A stretch of DNA of 40,732 bases from an uncultured Bacilli bacterium (GTDB lineage Bacteria; Bacillota_I; Bacilli_A; RFN20; CAG-288), in NCBI GenBank assembly GCA_944371605.1, contig CALVXU010000032.1, forward strand, positions 1 to 40,732. Direction: 5' to 3'. The translations under genes and the position numbers were made by a program. The notes below the pieces were generated by a model. The model had not been told where the DNA came from. It did no database searches and was given only the letters and a program-made list of their open reading frames with translations. Below are positions 30,922-39,299 of this stretch, one piece after another. Position 1 is the stretch's first letter; each line of letters starts with the position of its first letter.

Positions 30922-31395
30922 TTAATCAGAAACTTTTTCAATCAAAAGTGGATAACTAGTCTTGGCATTGATCGTGACTGTATCGCCTATTTGATGACCT
31001 AATACCGCTTGTGCGACTGGACAAGTATTAGAGATTTTTCCATTGGCTGGATCAGCCTCTGCGGATCCGACAATAGTAAAGACATAAGTTTCATTTGTAG
31101 ATAAGTTTTTAGCTGTGATTTCACCACCACCTAAGCGGCAAGTTTTACCACCGGTAGTATTTTCTACAATAGTGCAATGATCGAGAGTATATTGGATATT
31201 CGTGATTTCACTTTCGATCTGCTGACATTTTTCTCTAGCGGCATCATAATCAGCATTTTCACTTAAATCGCCTTGTGAACGAGCTAAGTTTAAGTCAGCT
31301 AAAGCTTTTGGTTTTTCATTCTCTTTTAAATTTAAGAGCTTTGCTTCTAATTCTTCTTTACCTTTTCTAGTTAAGACAATTGAGTTATCTGCCAT
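30922..31395 (-). CDS. greA: Transcription elongation factor GreA
   Basis: GreA helps arrested RNA polymerase by stimulating transcript cleavage. The 157-residue length is normal. The N-terminal coiled coil (about 1-75) carries the acidic tip GDLSENADYDAA (about 42-53), and the C-terminal FKBP-like domain (about 80-157) ends in the usual GDTVTINAKTSYPLLIEKV form. The ribosome binding site is GAGGTGA. An extended -10 box lies at 31420-31428. comEA and comEC lie downstream past the terminator. Confidence 0.95.
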   Translation of the reverse strand: MADNSIVLTRKGKEELEAKLLNLKENEKPKALADLNLARSQGDLSENADYDAAREKCQQIESEITNIQYTLDHCTIVENTTGGKTCRLGGGEITAKNLSTNETYVFTIVGSAEADPANGKISNTCPVAQAVLGHQIGDTVTINAKTSYPLLIEKVSD

Positions 31396-31419
31396 TTTAT
31401 CACCTCATTAAGCGGCGAT

Positions 31420-31428
31420 ATTATACCA
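31420..31428 (-). promoter_or_regulatory. Extended -10 promoter element of greA
   Basis: TGGTATAAT on the minus strand, 25 bases before the greA start. The divergent nucleoside kinase promoter (TTTACA at 31443-31448 and TAATAT at 31466-31471 on the plus strand) lies beside it. Confidence 0.5.
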
Positions 31429-31508
31429 TAAAACTTGTTGGATTTACACTAACTTAAATATATAATAATATAGCTTAATTGTAAGGGCTTTCTATAAAGG
31501 AGAACAAT

Positions 31509-33146
31509 ATGGAGATCACAGGTCATTTTTTAAAAGGTGAAACGCCATTATCAAAACTTAAAGATTGCGAAAAAAAGATGTATTATTGTGTGGAAATCAA
31601 TGGTCACATTCAAGAGCTTAATTATGAATTTCCATACGAGATGGATGCCACTTTAAATTTCTTAAATTTGACTGATAATACTGCGGCTAGGATATATGAA
31701 ACATCGATAAGGTATGTTGTTTCTCTAGCTGTCAAATCATTGGATAGCAGATTAGACTGTAAGTTTTTTTATAATATTTCTAGATCGATGTTTTGCAAGA
31801 TTGTCGGTAAGAAAAAAGTGCATGTAACGCCGTCTTTTGTTAATAAACTCACAAACAGAATCAAAGAAATTGTTGATGCTGATATCCCATTTACGCGTAT
31901 AAAACTAAGCAAGGAAGAAGCTTTGAAAATTTATCATGAACAAGGCTTTTTTGATAAGATTAATGTTCTTAAATATCGCCCTGAGAATTTTGTTCATTTG
32001 TATAAAAGCCAATATTCCGGTTTAGAATATTACGATTATTTATATTCTCCGATGGTCCCTTCTAGCGGATATTTAAAGGATTTTATTTTACGCTTTTATG
32101 AGCCGGGTTTTCTCATTCAAACTCCGAGATCAGAATGTGATGGTGTTATACCGGCCTTTGAAGATGAAATCAAATTTGCTTCCACTCTCGCAAATGTGAG
32201 TAAATGGTCGGAAAACAATTCACTAGATACTGCATTCAATGTCAATCGCTTTATCAAAAAATATGGTGCTTTAGCCTTGATCAATCTTTGTGAAAGCCGC
32301 ATTAATGACATGCTCGCTGAACTTGGTAAAGACATCGTCAGTGATGGTGATGTCGCTCGTCTTATCTGTGTTGCTGGCCCTTCTTCTTCAGGAAAAACTT
32401 CTTTTGCTAATCGCTTAACTTTTGAATTGATGTCAAAAGGGCTGAGACCGATTCGTGTTTCAATCGATGACTTTTATATTCCGAAAGGACAATTAAAAGA
32501 GGGCACAGATATCGAAAGCCTCGATGCGATCGATGTCGATTTATATAATAAAACAATTTCTTCGCTTTTATATGGTGAACCAGTAAGCCTTCCACACTAC
32601 ACTTTTAAAGAAGGCATCAGAACGTTTAATAAACCGATTGTTTTATCTCCTAATCAGCCTATTATCATCGAAGGCATACATGCGCTTAATAGTCGACTCG
32701 GTTCTAGTATTCCTGAACACCAAAAATATCGTATATATATCGCACCACAACCACAGATCAATATCGATAATCATACACCTATGAGCATGAGTGATCTGCG
32801 CTTGTTAAGAAGAATCACTAGAGATGCGAGAACTAGAGGAGCTGATGCTAAAACGACTATCGGTATGTGGCCTAGTGTCCGAAATGGTGAGTTTAAATAT
32901 ATTTATCCGACAGAGGAAAATGCTGATTTTATCTTCGATACTTTTATGCCTTATGAGCCGTGTGCACTCAGAAGTTTCATCATGCCATTATTAAATAAAG
33001 TATCCCCTGAAGATAGTGAATATGCGACAGCAAATAGATTAAAGGCTTTGATGAAGTATTTCCTGCCGATAGAAATAGATGATATTCCGTGCAATTCATT
33101 GATCAGAGAATTTGTTGGTGGATCTTCCTTCAAAGATGCTAGATGA
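31509..33146 (+). CDS. Nucleoside (uridine) kinase family protein with tRNA-synthetase-like N-terminus
   Basis: This 545-residue protein belongs to the two-part nucleoside kinase family common in Firmicutes. The N-terminal half (about 1-270) resembles the TGS/second additional domain of threonyl-tRNA synthetase, with HEQGFFDK. The C-terminal half (about 283-500) is a uridine kinase/phosphoribulokinase-like P-loop domain: Walker A GPSSSGKT (290-297), SIDDFYIP, and IIEGIHALN. It probably phosphorylates a nucleoside, but the substrate and the role of the N-terminal half are not established. TAAAGGAGA is the ribosome binding site. Confidence 0.88.
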   Translation: MEITGHFLKGETPLSKLKDCEKKMYYCVEINGHIQELNYEFPYEMDATLNFLNLTDNTAARIYETSIRYVVSLAVKSLDSRLDCKFFYNISRSMFCKIVGKKKVHVTPSFVNKLTNRIKEIVDADIPFTRIKLSKEEALKIYHEQGFFDKINVLKYRPENFVHLYKSQYSGLEYYDYLYSPMVPSSGYLKDFILRFYEPGFLIQTPRSECDGVIPAFEDEIKFASTLANVSKWSENNSLDTAFNVNRFIKKYGALALINLCESRINDMLAELGKDIVSDGDVARLICVAGPSSSGKTSFANRLTFELMSKGLRPIRVSIDDFYIPKGQLKEGTDIESLDAIDVDLYNKTISSLLYGEPVSLPHYTFKEGIRTFNKPIVLSPNQPIIIEGIHALNSRLGSSIPEHQKYRIYIAPQPQINIDNHTPMSMSDLRLLRRITRDARTRGADAKTTIGMWPSVRNGEFKYIYPTEENADFIFDTFMPYEPCALRSFIMPLLNKVSPEDSEYATANRLKALMKYFLPIEIDDIPCNSLIREFVGGSSFKDAR

Positions 33147-33181
33147 TTCACTGTATTTCATAAAAAAGTGATAGAGAATAG

Positions 33182-33207
33182 AAAAAGCCACCCTGATTGG
33201 GTGGCTT
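33182..33207 (-). terminator. Terminator of the cold-shock gene
   Basis: AAGCCACCC (33185-33193 and its partner GGGTGGCTT at 33199-33207) forms a 9-base-pair stem; on the minus strand it is followed by TTTTT. It may also stop transcripts of the convergent kinase gene, with a weaker T-run. Confidence 0.8.
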
Positions 33208-33231
33208 ATTTAGTCTCGACTATATTAAAGA

Positions 33232-33432
33232 TTAGTCAACAAAATGGATGTTGTTAGCTCTAAGACCTTTTTCAGTGGTGGTCGCATCGTATTCAACGTG
33301 TTGACCAACTTCAGCAGTCTTGAAGCCATCCATCATGAGTTGGCTGTAATGGAAGAAATAGTCTTTTCCATCTTCGCCAGTGATGAATCCATAACCCTTT
33401 TCTTTGTCGAACTTCTTAACGGTACCCTTCAT
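33232..33432 (-). CDS. Cold-shock protein (CspA family)
   Basis: This 66-residue single cold-shock domain binds single-stranded RNA and DNA. Both nucleic acid-binding motifs are complete: RNP1 KGYGFIT and RNP2 YFFHYSQL (the usual VFVHFS is altered). It is a stand-alone gene with a terminator, an extended -10 box (TGCTATATT on the minus strand, 33478-33486) and a 5' untranslated region of about 40 bases. AAAGGGTTA serves as ribosome binding site. Confidence 0.95.
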   Translation of the reverse strand: MKGTVKKFDKEKGYGFITGEDGKDYFFHYSQLMMDGFKTAEVGQHVEYDATTTEKGLRANNIHFVD

Positions 33433-33527
33433 TGTCTAAATAACCCTTTCTTTAAAAGCGCATTACACGCGTAAAAAAATATAGCATAAAGCAAATAAAA
33501 ATGGTAAACATTTTTCTAAGAAATCTA

Positions 33528-33541
33528 TGTAAGCGGTTATA
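33528..33541. promoter_or_regulatory. cre-like site between the cold-shock gene and the ABC operon
   Basis: TGTAAGCGGTTATA fits the cre consensus at all fixed positions but one, and its inverse shares ACCGCTTACAT with the site upstream of hpf. It lies about 100 bases before the csp start and just past the stop codon of the ABC gene. Confidence 0.4.
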
Positions 33542-36358
33542 CTATTTTTGTGAAAATGCTTCTTTAGGGGTTAAATTTTTAAGTTTTAAAGTCAAAGCAA
33601 ATGAGACGATAATGCTTATGGTTAAACAAGTTAAAAAACTTATTAAATATGGAAAAAAAGACGAAGAATAGGTGCTTAAAATATCTTCTAAGGTCTGCTT
33701 TAAAATCGCCTCTGTAAAAAGAGAGATGATAGTTGATAAAGTATAAGCCACTAAATTGATTGTCAGAACTAATAAAAAGTAAAATTTGTTGATTTCTTTT
33801 TTGTAATATCCGAAGGCTAAAAGCATTCCTAGAGCTTTTCTATCCTTGTTGTAAAAAAGAAATAGTGCTAAGAATAAAATAAAACTAGATGTGATGATTC
33901 CTAATATGCTGAAGGATAAAAAAAGGTTAGAAAGCTGTTTGAGAGTTTTTTCGATTTCTGTGATGATCTCATCGACAGGAAAATCGCCTACCAAATCATG
34001 GTTTTGAGCTTTTTCTAGATAGTATTCACTCGTCGTATTTTTTAAGTCGACATCGATGATCGCTTCAGTGATTCTGATCTCTTCTGGTTTTAATTCTAAA
34101 TGACTAAATGCATAGCATAAGGGGAAAAGAGCATCTTGATAGATGGCTAAGTCTTTATCATTGATCACACCGACTATTTTTAATATTCCTTCACTGAAGA
34201 TGTTTTTATATCTTCCATTTTCTTTCCTGGTTTCGGATAAAGTTAAGGCATAAAGATTGCTGTTAATCGCTTTTTGAGAGCTCGTAAATAATCTTTCAGC
34301 TAGTTTAGAAGAGATGATTATTTCATTGTCGTTTTTAGGTAGGCTGCCGAATGTTTTTGCTTCACGATCTAGAACTTTAAAGCTCATTCCTTCATCATCT
34401 AAAGCTGATAATAAATCAGCTTTGATGACTTTGTCATCGACTTCGAATAAAGAACCTTGAAATTGCCCTAAATCAACTTCGGCAAACTGATAGTTATCTT
34501 GGATATAATTTAGTTCTTCAAGATTTGCAGAAAAGAAGAAAGGCTTGTTGAATCCGGCGATATATCCGCTAGTTGTATAGGAGTAGATAGATGAAGAATA
34601 TCTTATGCTATAGACTGGATAGTCTAAAGAGTCGCGATATTTTTCGACTGAGCTAATACTCAACTTTGGAAGATAGTCTTTATAAATTATTATTCGATTA
34701 TGAGTGTTAATATCTTCTTCAATATAATAATTACAATTCGTAAAAATAGAAGGAACATAATAATTACAATCTTTATCATGTAAAAAAAGATTTAAAAATG
34801 CACCTGTTTTGTTTAAGCGCAGTCTCAATCCCGGAACATATTTTAATGTCCAGGGCTTATTTTCTGGTATCGGTTCTTCTAGTATGATTTCATCAAAATG
34901 TAAAATCTCATTGACGAAATAAGAATTGAAGAGATTATCTGTTTGAAGAACACATTCGTTTTCAGCCAGAAAGAAACCTTTTAATCGAAATGAATGATCT
35001 AGATAATATTGCCATTCACCTCGGCTAAAAATAGTTCTGACAGTGATGATGTTTTTTTGGAGTTTGTCACCTAGAAGCGATAGTTTTTCTTCAGTCAATT
35101 CTTCAGGTGGTGAATTATAACATAATAAGAATAATCCTAGTAAATCTTCTTTATTGAGTCCTAAAACAATGTCATCTTGTGACAGATCTAGACTCCCATA
35201 TATTTTTTGCTGTTCAGTTAGCTCAATCGGAGTTAGAGCCTCAAGAAAACTATTGCTTGATAGCCTTGGCAATCGGTATGTTTTATTATTGAAAAGAAGT
35301 GATATTTCTTGTTCGTTTTTAAAAATTTCATCGGTTGAAGATAAATAAAATTTAGAAACATCAGATATGACATCTGAATATCGTTTTTCTAACGTTTGTA
35401 GAAAGTGAACATTTGAGCTTTCAAAAGATGTTCCGTTATAACTCTCATCTTTGTTTTTGATGACTAAAGAATTTTCCGACATAAATGAAGTGATAGTATT
35501 TTCTAGTGACGTTTTTACACCACCGGATAATAAAAAGGAGAATGTGATAGAAAAGAGTGCGATGACTAGACTGAATATTGCAATTGTTAAAAACTTTTTC
35601 TTACTCAAAAGATTAGTGTAAATCTCACGAAGACATTCGACTAAAGAAAATTTTTTTCGTTTGAGAACAGGCAAAGAGCTACGAGAATGATTATCTTGTT
35701 GACTTTCCTGAATTATTTCACCATTTAAAAGACGAATGACCTCAGCAGAGTTCGGTATCTCATCTTCTTCGTGTGTGATGACGATTACAGCTCTTTTATG
35801 ACTTTCTTCTACAAGGATATCTGTGATATCTTTCCTAATATTTTTATTTAATGATGCTAGAGGTTCATCAGCTAATAATATCGGAGCTTCTTTTATGAGT
35901 CCGCGAACTAAGGCGATTCTTTTCTTTTCTCCACCTGATAACTGGTTGAAGTTTTTTTTGAGCTTATCTGATAAGCCGACTCTCTGGAGAGCTCTATTGA
36001 TTATTCTTTTTTTCTCAGAGAATGATAATGAAGAGATGCTTAAAGGCTTTAACAAATTATCAAAGACCGTCTCTTTTTCAATCGCTTGAAAGTCTTGAAA
36101 GACAAAACTGATTTTATGATAACGATAATCAGCTTTTTCATTTTCATTTAATGATTGCAAATCTTTGTTATCGACTAAAACTTTACCTTGATAGTTAAAG
36201 TCCATACCACCGATGATTTGAAGAAGAGTGCTCTTCCCTGAGCCAGATTTACCGACCAAATAATAAAGACCGGTATTTGCTATTTTAAAAGAAATATTTT
36301 TTAATGTTGGCTCTTGATTATTATCATAACGTTTAGTTAAGTTTCGTATTTCGATCAT
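33542..36358 (-). CDS. ABC transporter, fused ATPase and FtsX-like permease (large)
   Basis: This 938-residue protein combines a MacB/LolD-type ATPase (about 1-215) and an FtsX-family permease. The ATPase is intact: Walker A GKSGSGKS (36-43), Q-loop Q88, LSGGE (140-144), Walker B ILLADE (160-165) and H196. The permease has one helix after the ATPase (about 255-278), a very large extracytoplasmic region (about 280-790) and three helices near the end (about 795-930). MacB-type transporters do not move substrate through the membrane but drive work outside it. It lies five bases after the second fused ABC gene, and together they likely form a heterodimer. Substrate unknown. Confidence 0.87.
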   Translation of the reverse strand: MIEIRNLTKRYDNNQEPTLKNISFKIANTGLYYLVGKSGSGKSTLLQIIGGMDFNYQGKVLVDNKDLQSLNENEKADYRYHKISFVFQDFQAIEKETVFDNLLKPLSISSLSFSEKKRIINRALQRVGLSDKLKKNFNQLSGGEKKRIALVRGLIKEAPILLADEPLASLNKNIRKDITDILVEESHKRAVIVITHEEDEIPNSAEVIRLLNGEIIQESQQDNHSRSSLPVLKRKKFSLVECLREIYTNLLSKKKFLTIAIFSLVIALFSITFSFLLSGGVKTSLENTITSFMSENSLVIKNKDESYNGTSFESSNVHFLQTLEKRYSDVISDVSKFYLSSTDEIFKNEQEISLLFNNKTYRLPRLSSNSFLEALTPIELTEQQKIYGSLDLSQDDIVLGLNKEDLLGLFLLCYNSPPEELTEEKLSLLGDKLQKNIITVRTIFSRGEWQYYLDHSFRLKGFFLAENECVLQTDNLFNSYFVNEILHFDEIILEEPIPENKPWTLKYVPGLRLRLNKTGAFLNLFLHDKDCNYYVPSIFTNCNYYIEEDINTHNRIIIYKDYLPKLSISSVEKYRDSLDYPVYSIRYSSSIYSYTTSGYIAGFNKPFFFSANLEELNYIQDNYQFAEVDLGQFQGSLFEVDDKVIKADLLSALDDEGMSFKVLDREAKTFGSLPKNDNEIIISSKLAERLFTSSQKAINSNLYALTLSETRKENGRYKNIFSEGILKIVGVINDKDLAIYQDALFPLCYAFSHLELKPEEIRITEAIIDVDLKNTTSEYYLEKAQNHDLVGDFPVDEIITEIEKTLKQLSNLFLSFSILGIITSSFILFLALFLFYNKDRKALGMLLAFGYYKKEINKFYFLLVLTINLVAYTLSTIISLFTEAILKQTLEDILSTYSSSFFPYLISFLTCLTISIIVSFALTLKLKNLTPKEAFSQK

Positions 36359-36363
36359 GATGG

Positions 36364-38322
36364 CTATTCCTCTCCTTCTAATTCCTTTTTAACATCTTCA
36401 GCTTTGATTCTTTTAAGTGGTAAGCTGCTAGCGATAAAGGAAATAGCTAGGGAAAACATATTGACTATTAAGAAGGATATAGTGTCAAAAAATTTGAGAA
36501 GATGAGGATAATCGAAAGCATTTGTCAGATTGTTGATTATCACAGTTGATAGCATGCTCAAGATTGACGAGAGTATAAATGTTTGAACAAAGAATAAAAC
36601 CAAAGTGCATATCGCCAGTATGTTTTTGTTCTTTTTTGAGCCTTTATATAGGGCTAATAGTGCAAAAAGTCTGATGTTTTCATCATATAGAGAATAGATG
36701 GCGAGAAATTCTAGATTAAGTGCAGAGATTAAAAATAGAAATAGGAAGATGACAAGAATGATTGTTAATGAAGAAATGATAGTATCACTTGCTTCATGAG
36801 CTTCTATGACTTTAGAATTGATGGATATGTTTTCTATTTCTTTTATCTCTTGATAAAAAAATATCGGGTCAGCAATGTTGATGAGAGTTTTTTGTGATCT
36901 AAAATCATCACTCATATTATTGGTGATATAGAATAAATCAGTTATAGTTATTAATTCTCCTATTTCTTTCGAAATATTTGGAAGATATATCTTATTTAAT
37001 TCATCATAAATTTTATGGTATGCATAATAGATAGTAGGCGTGTTAAACAGCTCTTTTTCAGCCGCTAAGCCAACGATGTGAAAATTGAAACACTTATTGT
37101 AAATATCAGTGCTCTTAAGCTCTTTCAGATATATTATTTTGTTTTCATCTATAAATAGTTCATCGTTTTGAATATCTTCAAAAGAGAGATTAAAGACTTC
37201 AAGAAATGATTTATTGACTATTATTTGATCATGCTCTTGTATCGGATGTCCTTTAGCTAATTTGGCTGTGCTTTGTTCAAAGCACGGCAAAATTCTTATC
37301 GCACTAGTCTTTCCATGAAAATATATTTCCCTTTGTTCTGAAAGAAAATAAGATAAGCACGGATAGCTTTCTTCTATTTTCAATTGCTTCAATTCATTTT
37401 CAGTTAAGGCTTCTCTTCTTTTAAGTGTCAAATGAGAAGATGAGGAAGTGATGGTTTCTTCTTTGTATATTTCAACAGTGTTATAAGTATAGAATTGATT
37501 CATCAATGATTTGATACTATCTGGAAATTGGAGTCTAAGATTGATTCCTAGGTATAGCAGACTTAGAGCAAAAGCGAGAAAGATAACCGATAAAATCACT
37601 CTTAGCTTTTTTGTCTTTAAATATTTTTTAGTGATTTTTAATCCTTGAGTAAAAGATAATCCAGAAGAAGTATTGTCTCTTCTTTTTTCTTTTTGCTCAG
37701 CGATAGCTTTTGATTTTAAAAGCTTAAATGTTCCGTGCTCTAATAAAAATAGATTATCGGCGATTTTATATGAAGCTTTTTCATCGTGTGTGACTAACAA
37801 AATCAAATGATCTTTGGCTAATTTTTGAAGTATTTTATATATTTCCCATGAATTTTTATCATCGAGTTGCCCTGTTGGTTCGTCCATGATGATTATCTCA
37901 TTTTTACATATCAAAGCTCGTGCGATGCTGGCACGCATCATTTCACCACCAGAAACTTCTTTAGGATAACGATTTAACAAGTCTTCTATCTTCAGCAATT
38001 TAAAAATATGATGTATTTCATCGTTTTCTATCTGTGATCCGTTTAAAGCACAAGAGATACTAACGTTTTCTTCTAAAGTCAAGTAGTCTAAAAGAAGTGG
38101 TGACTGTAAAACTACTGCTGGTTTAGCGTTTGGACTTATTTCAATAGTACCTGATTCAGGTTTCAATAAATCAGCTATTAAGGCTAACAATGTTGACTTT
38201 CCAGAGCCAGAGCGTCCTAAAATGATGTTTAATCCAGGCCCGGCAAATTTTTGATTGAGATTTTTGAATATGTGAATATTGCCATAGCTAAAATTTATGT
38301 CTTTTAATATTATCTGGCTCAT
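36364..38322 (-). CDS. ABC transporter, fused ATPase and FtsX-like permease (small)
   Basis: This 652-residue protein has the same layout: ATPase (about 1-205) with Walker A GRSGSGKS (36-43), Q73, VSGGE (123-127), Walker B IIIMDE (143-148) and H179, then one helix (about 238-258), an outside domain (about 260-510) and three helices (about 515-640). The ATPase is intact, so both partners can bind and hydrolyse ATP. The first gene of the pair, it would form a heterodimer with the larger protein. Lantibiotic resistance transporters are a possible relative, but no two-component genes adjoin it. Confidence 0.87.
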   Translation of the reverse strand: MSQIILKDINFSYGNIHIFKNLNQKFAGPGLNIILGRSGSGKSTLLALIADLLKPESGTIEISPNAKPAVVLQSPLLLDYLTLEENVSISCALNGSQIENDEIHHIFKLLKIEDLLNRYPKEVSGGEMMRASIARALICKNEIIIMDEPTGQLDDKNSWEIYKILQKLAKDHLILLVTHDEKASYKIADNLFLLEHGTFKLLKSKAIAEQKEKRRDNTSSGLSFTQGLKITKKYLKTKKLRVILSVIFLAFALSLLYLGINLRLQFPDSIKSLMNQFYTYNTVEIYKEETITSSSSHLTLKRREALTENELKQLKIEESYPCLSYFLSEQREIYFHGKTSAIRILPCFEQSTAKLAKGHPIQEHDQIIVNKSFLEVFNLSFEDIQNDELFIDENKIIYLKELKSTDIYNKCFNFHIVGLAAEKELFNTPTIYYAYHKIYDELNKIYLPNISKEIGELITITDLFYITNNMSDDFRSQKTLINIADPIFFYQEIKEIENISINSKVIEAHEASDTIISSLTIILVIFLFLFLISALNLEFLAIYSLYDENIRLFALLALYKGSKKNKNILAICTLVLFFVQTFILSSILSMLSTVIINNLTNAFDYPHLLKFFDTISFLIVNMFSLAISFIASSLPLKRIKAEDVKKELEGEE

Positions 38323-38516
38323 AAATATCTCACACTAATATTTAGAAAAAAGAGTCAGTTTTGTCTAAAAAACACAAATAAAAAACATTTGTGAATAAAT
38401 TGTGGACTATGTTTGGCAGTTATTAAGCCTATAAGGCTAAGTTATCAAGGATTTAGTAACTCTAAAAACTTATTTTGCTATAGCTCATATTCATCAGTTG
38501 AATGAGTTAATCCTCA

Positions 38517-39299
38517 TTAACTTTGTTCTATGGCGTTTAAAATCAAACAATAGGACGTCAAAGCACCGATTCCATTCGGTACTGGTGTATATAAAACAGT
38601 TTCATTAGGTTCAAAACATAAATCACCATGGCCATCATGATATCCGCAGTCGATGATGAGTTGGCCATCATGGAGCAGGTCTTGCGATACTAAAGTGTCA
38701 TTGCCAGATGCTAATGCTAAGATATCAGCATTTCTAATACTTTCTCTTAATTGCTCAATCGGCGTTTTAGAATGGGCGATGGTGATTGTGGAATTATATT
38801 TATTCAATAGTAATGCTAGTGGTAATCCGACTGTTAAAGACCGCCCGATTATCAGCGCTTTTTTTGAAGATACTTGCAAATTATAAAAATCAATAAATGC
38901 TTTAACCGATTGAATTGTTGCAGGTAAATAAGTTAAATCTCCTTGTAATAATCGTCCTAAGTTTATATCAGACATTCTATCTGGATCTAAATTATGATTG
39001 ATTTTTTGAATGAAGTCACTTTCGTTTTCGACATTTAAAGGACGTGCTAAAATTGTGAAATGATCAATCGCTTTTGCTTCAAACTCTTTTAGGCTTTGAG
39101 AGACATTTTTCTTATCCAAAAATCCTTCTTCATATGCGATTGAGAATTCATCTAAAACTCTTTTGATACCTTTTAAATAATAAAATGAATCAATATTTTC
39201 TTTATCTGAATATAAGTAAAAAGGATGCTTGATCTTATCTCTGTTGATTGATATCAAGTATTTGAGTTTTTCTTTAATCGGTTTAGCTAATAATTTCAT
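38517..39299 (-). CDS. folD: FolD-like methylene-tetrahydrofolate dehydrogenase/cyclohydrolase, divergent active site
   Basis: FolD interconverts methylene-, methenyl- and formyl-tetrahydrofolate. This 260-residue protein has the right length and a clear NADP-binding half: GRSLTVGLPLALLL (about 153-166), TITIAHSKT, ADILALASG and the ending TPVPNGIGALTSYC. The folate half is unusual. Where the family has Y-x-x-x-K with the catalytic lysine, this protein reads YLKGI (I45), with lysines at 43 and 46; the glutamine of VQLPLP is replaced (LARPLN); and PCTP reads PATI. It may have altered activity. Its start overlaps the fhs stop (ATGA). Confidence 0.82.
   Translation of the reverse strand: MKLLAKPIKEKLKYLISINRDKIKHPFYLYSDKENIDSFYYLKGIKRVLDEFSIAYEEGFLDKKNVSQSLKEFEAKAIDHFTILARPLNVENESDFIQKINHNLDPDRMSDINLGRLLQGDLTYLPATIQSVKAFIDFYNLQVSSKKALIIGRSLTVGLPLALLLNKYNSTITIAHSKTPIEQLRESIRNADILALASGNDTLVSQDLLHDGQLIIDCGYHDGHGDLCFEPNETVLYTPVPNGIGALTSYCLILNAIEQS

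Noticed and set aside
38323..38516. Small RNA or terminator in the gap between folD and the ABC operon
   Set aside because: Only a short stem (GCCT/AGGC near 38428-38438) is visible; no promoter-terminator pair could be supported.
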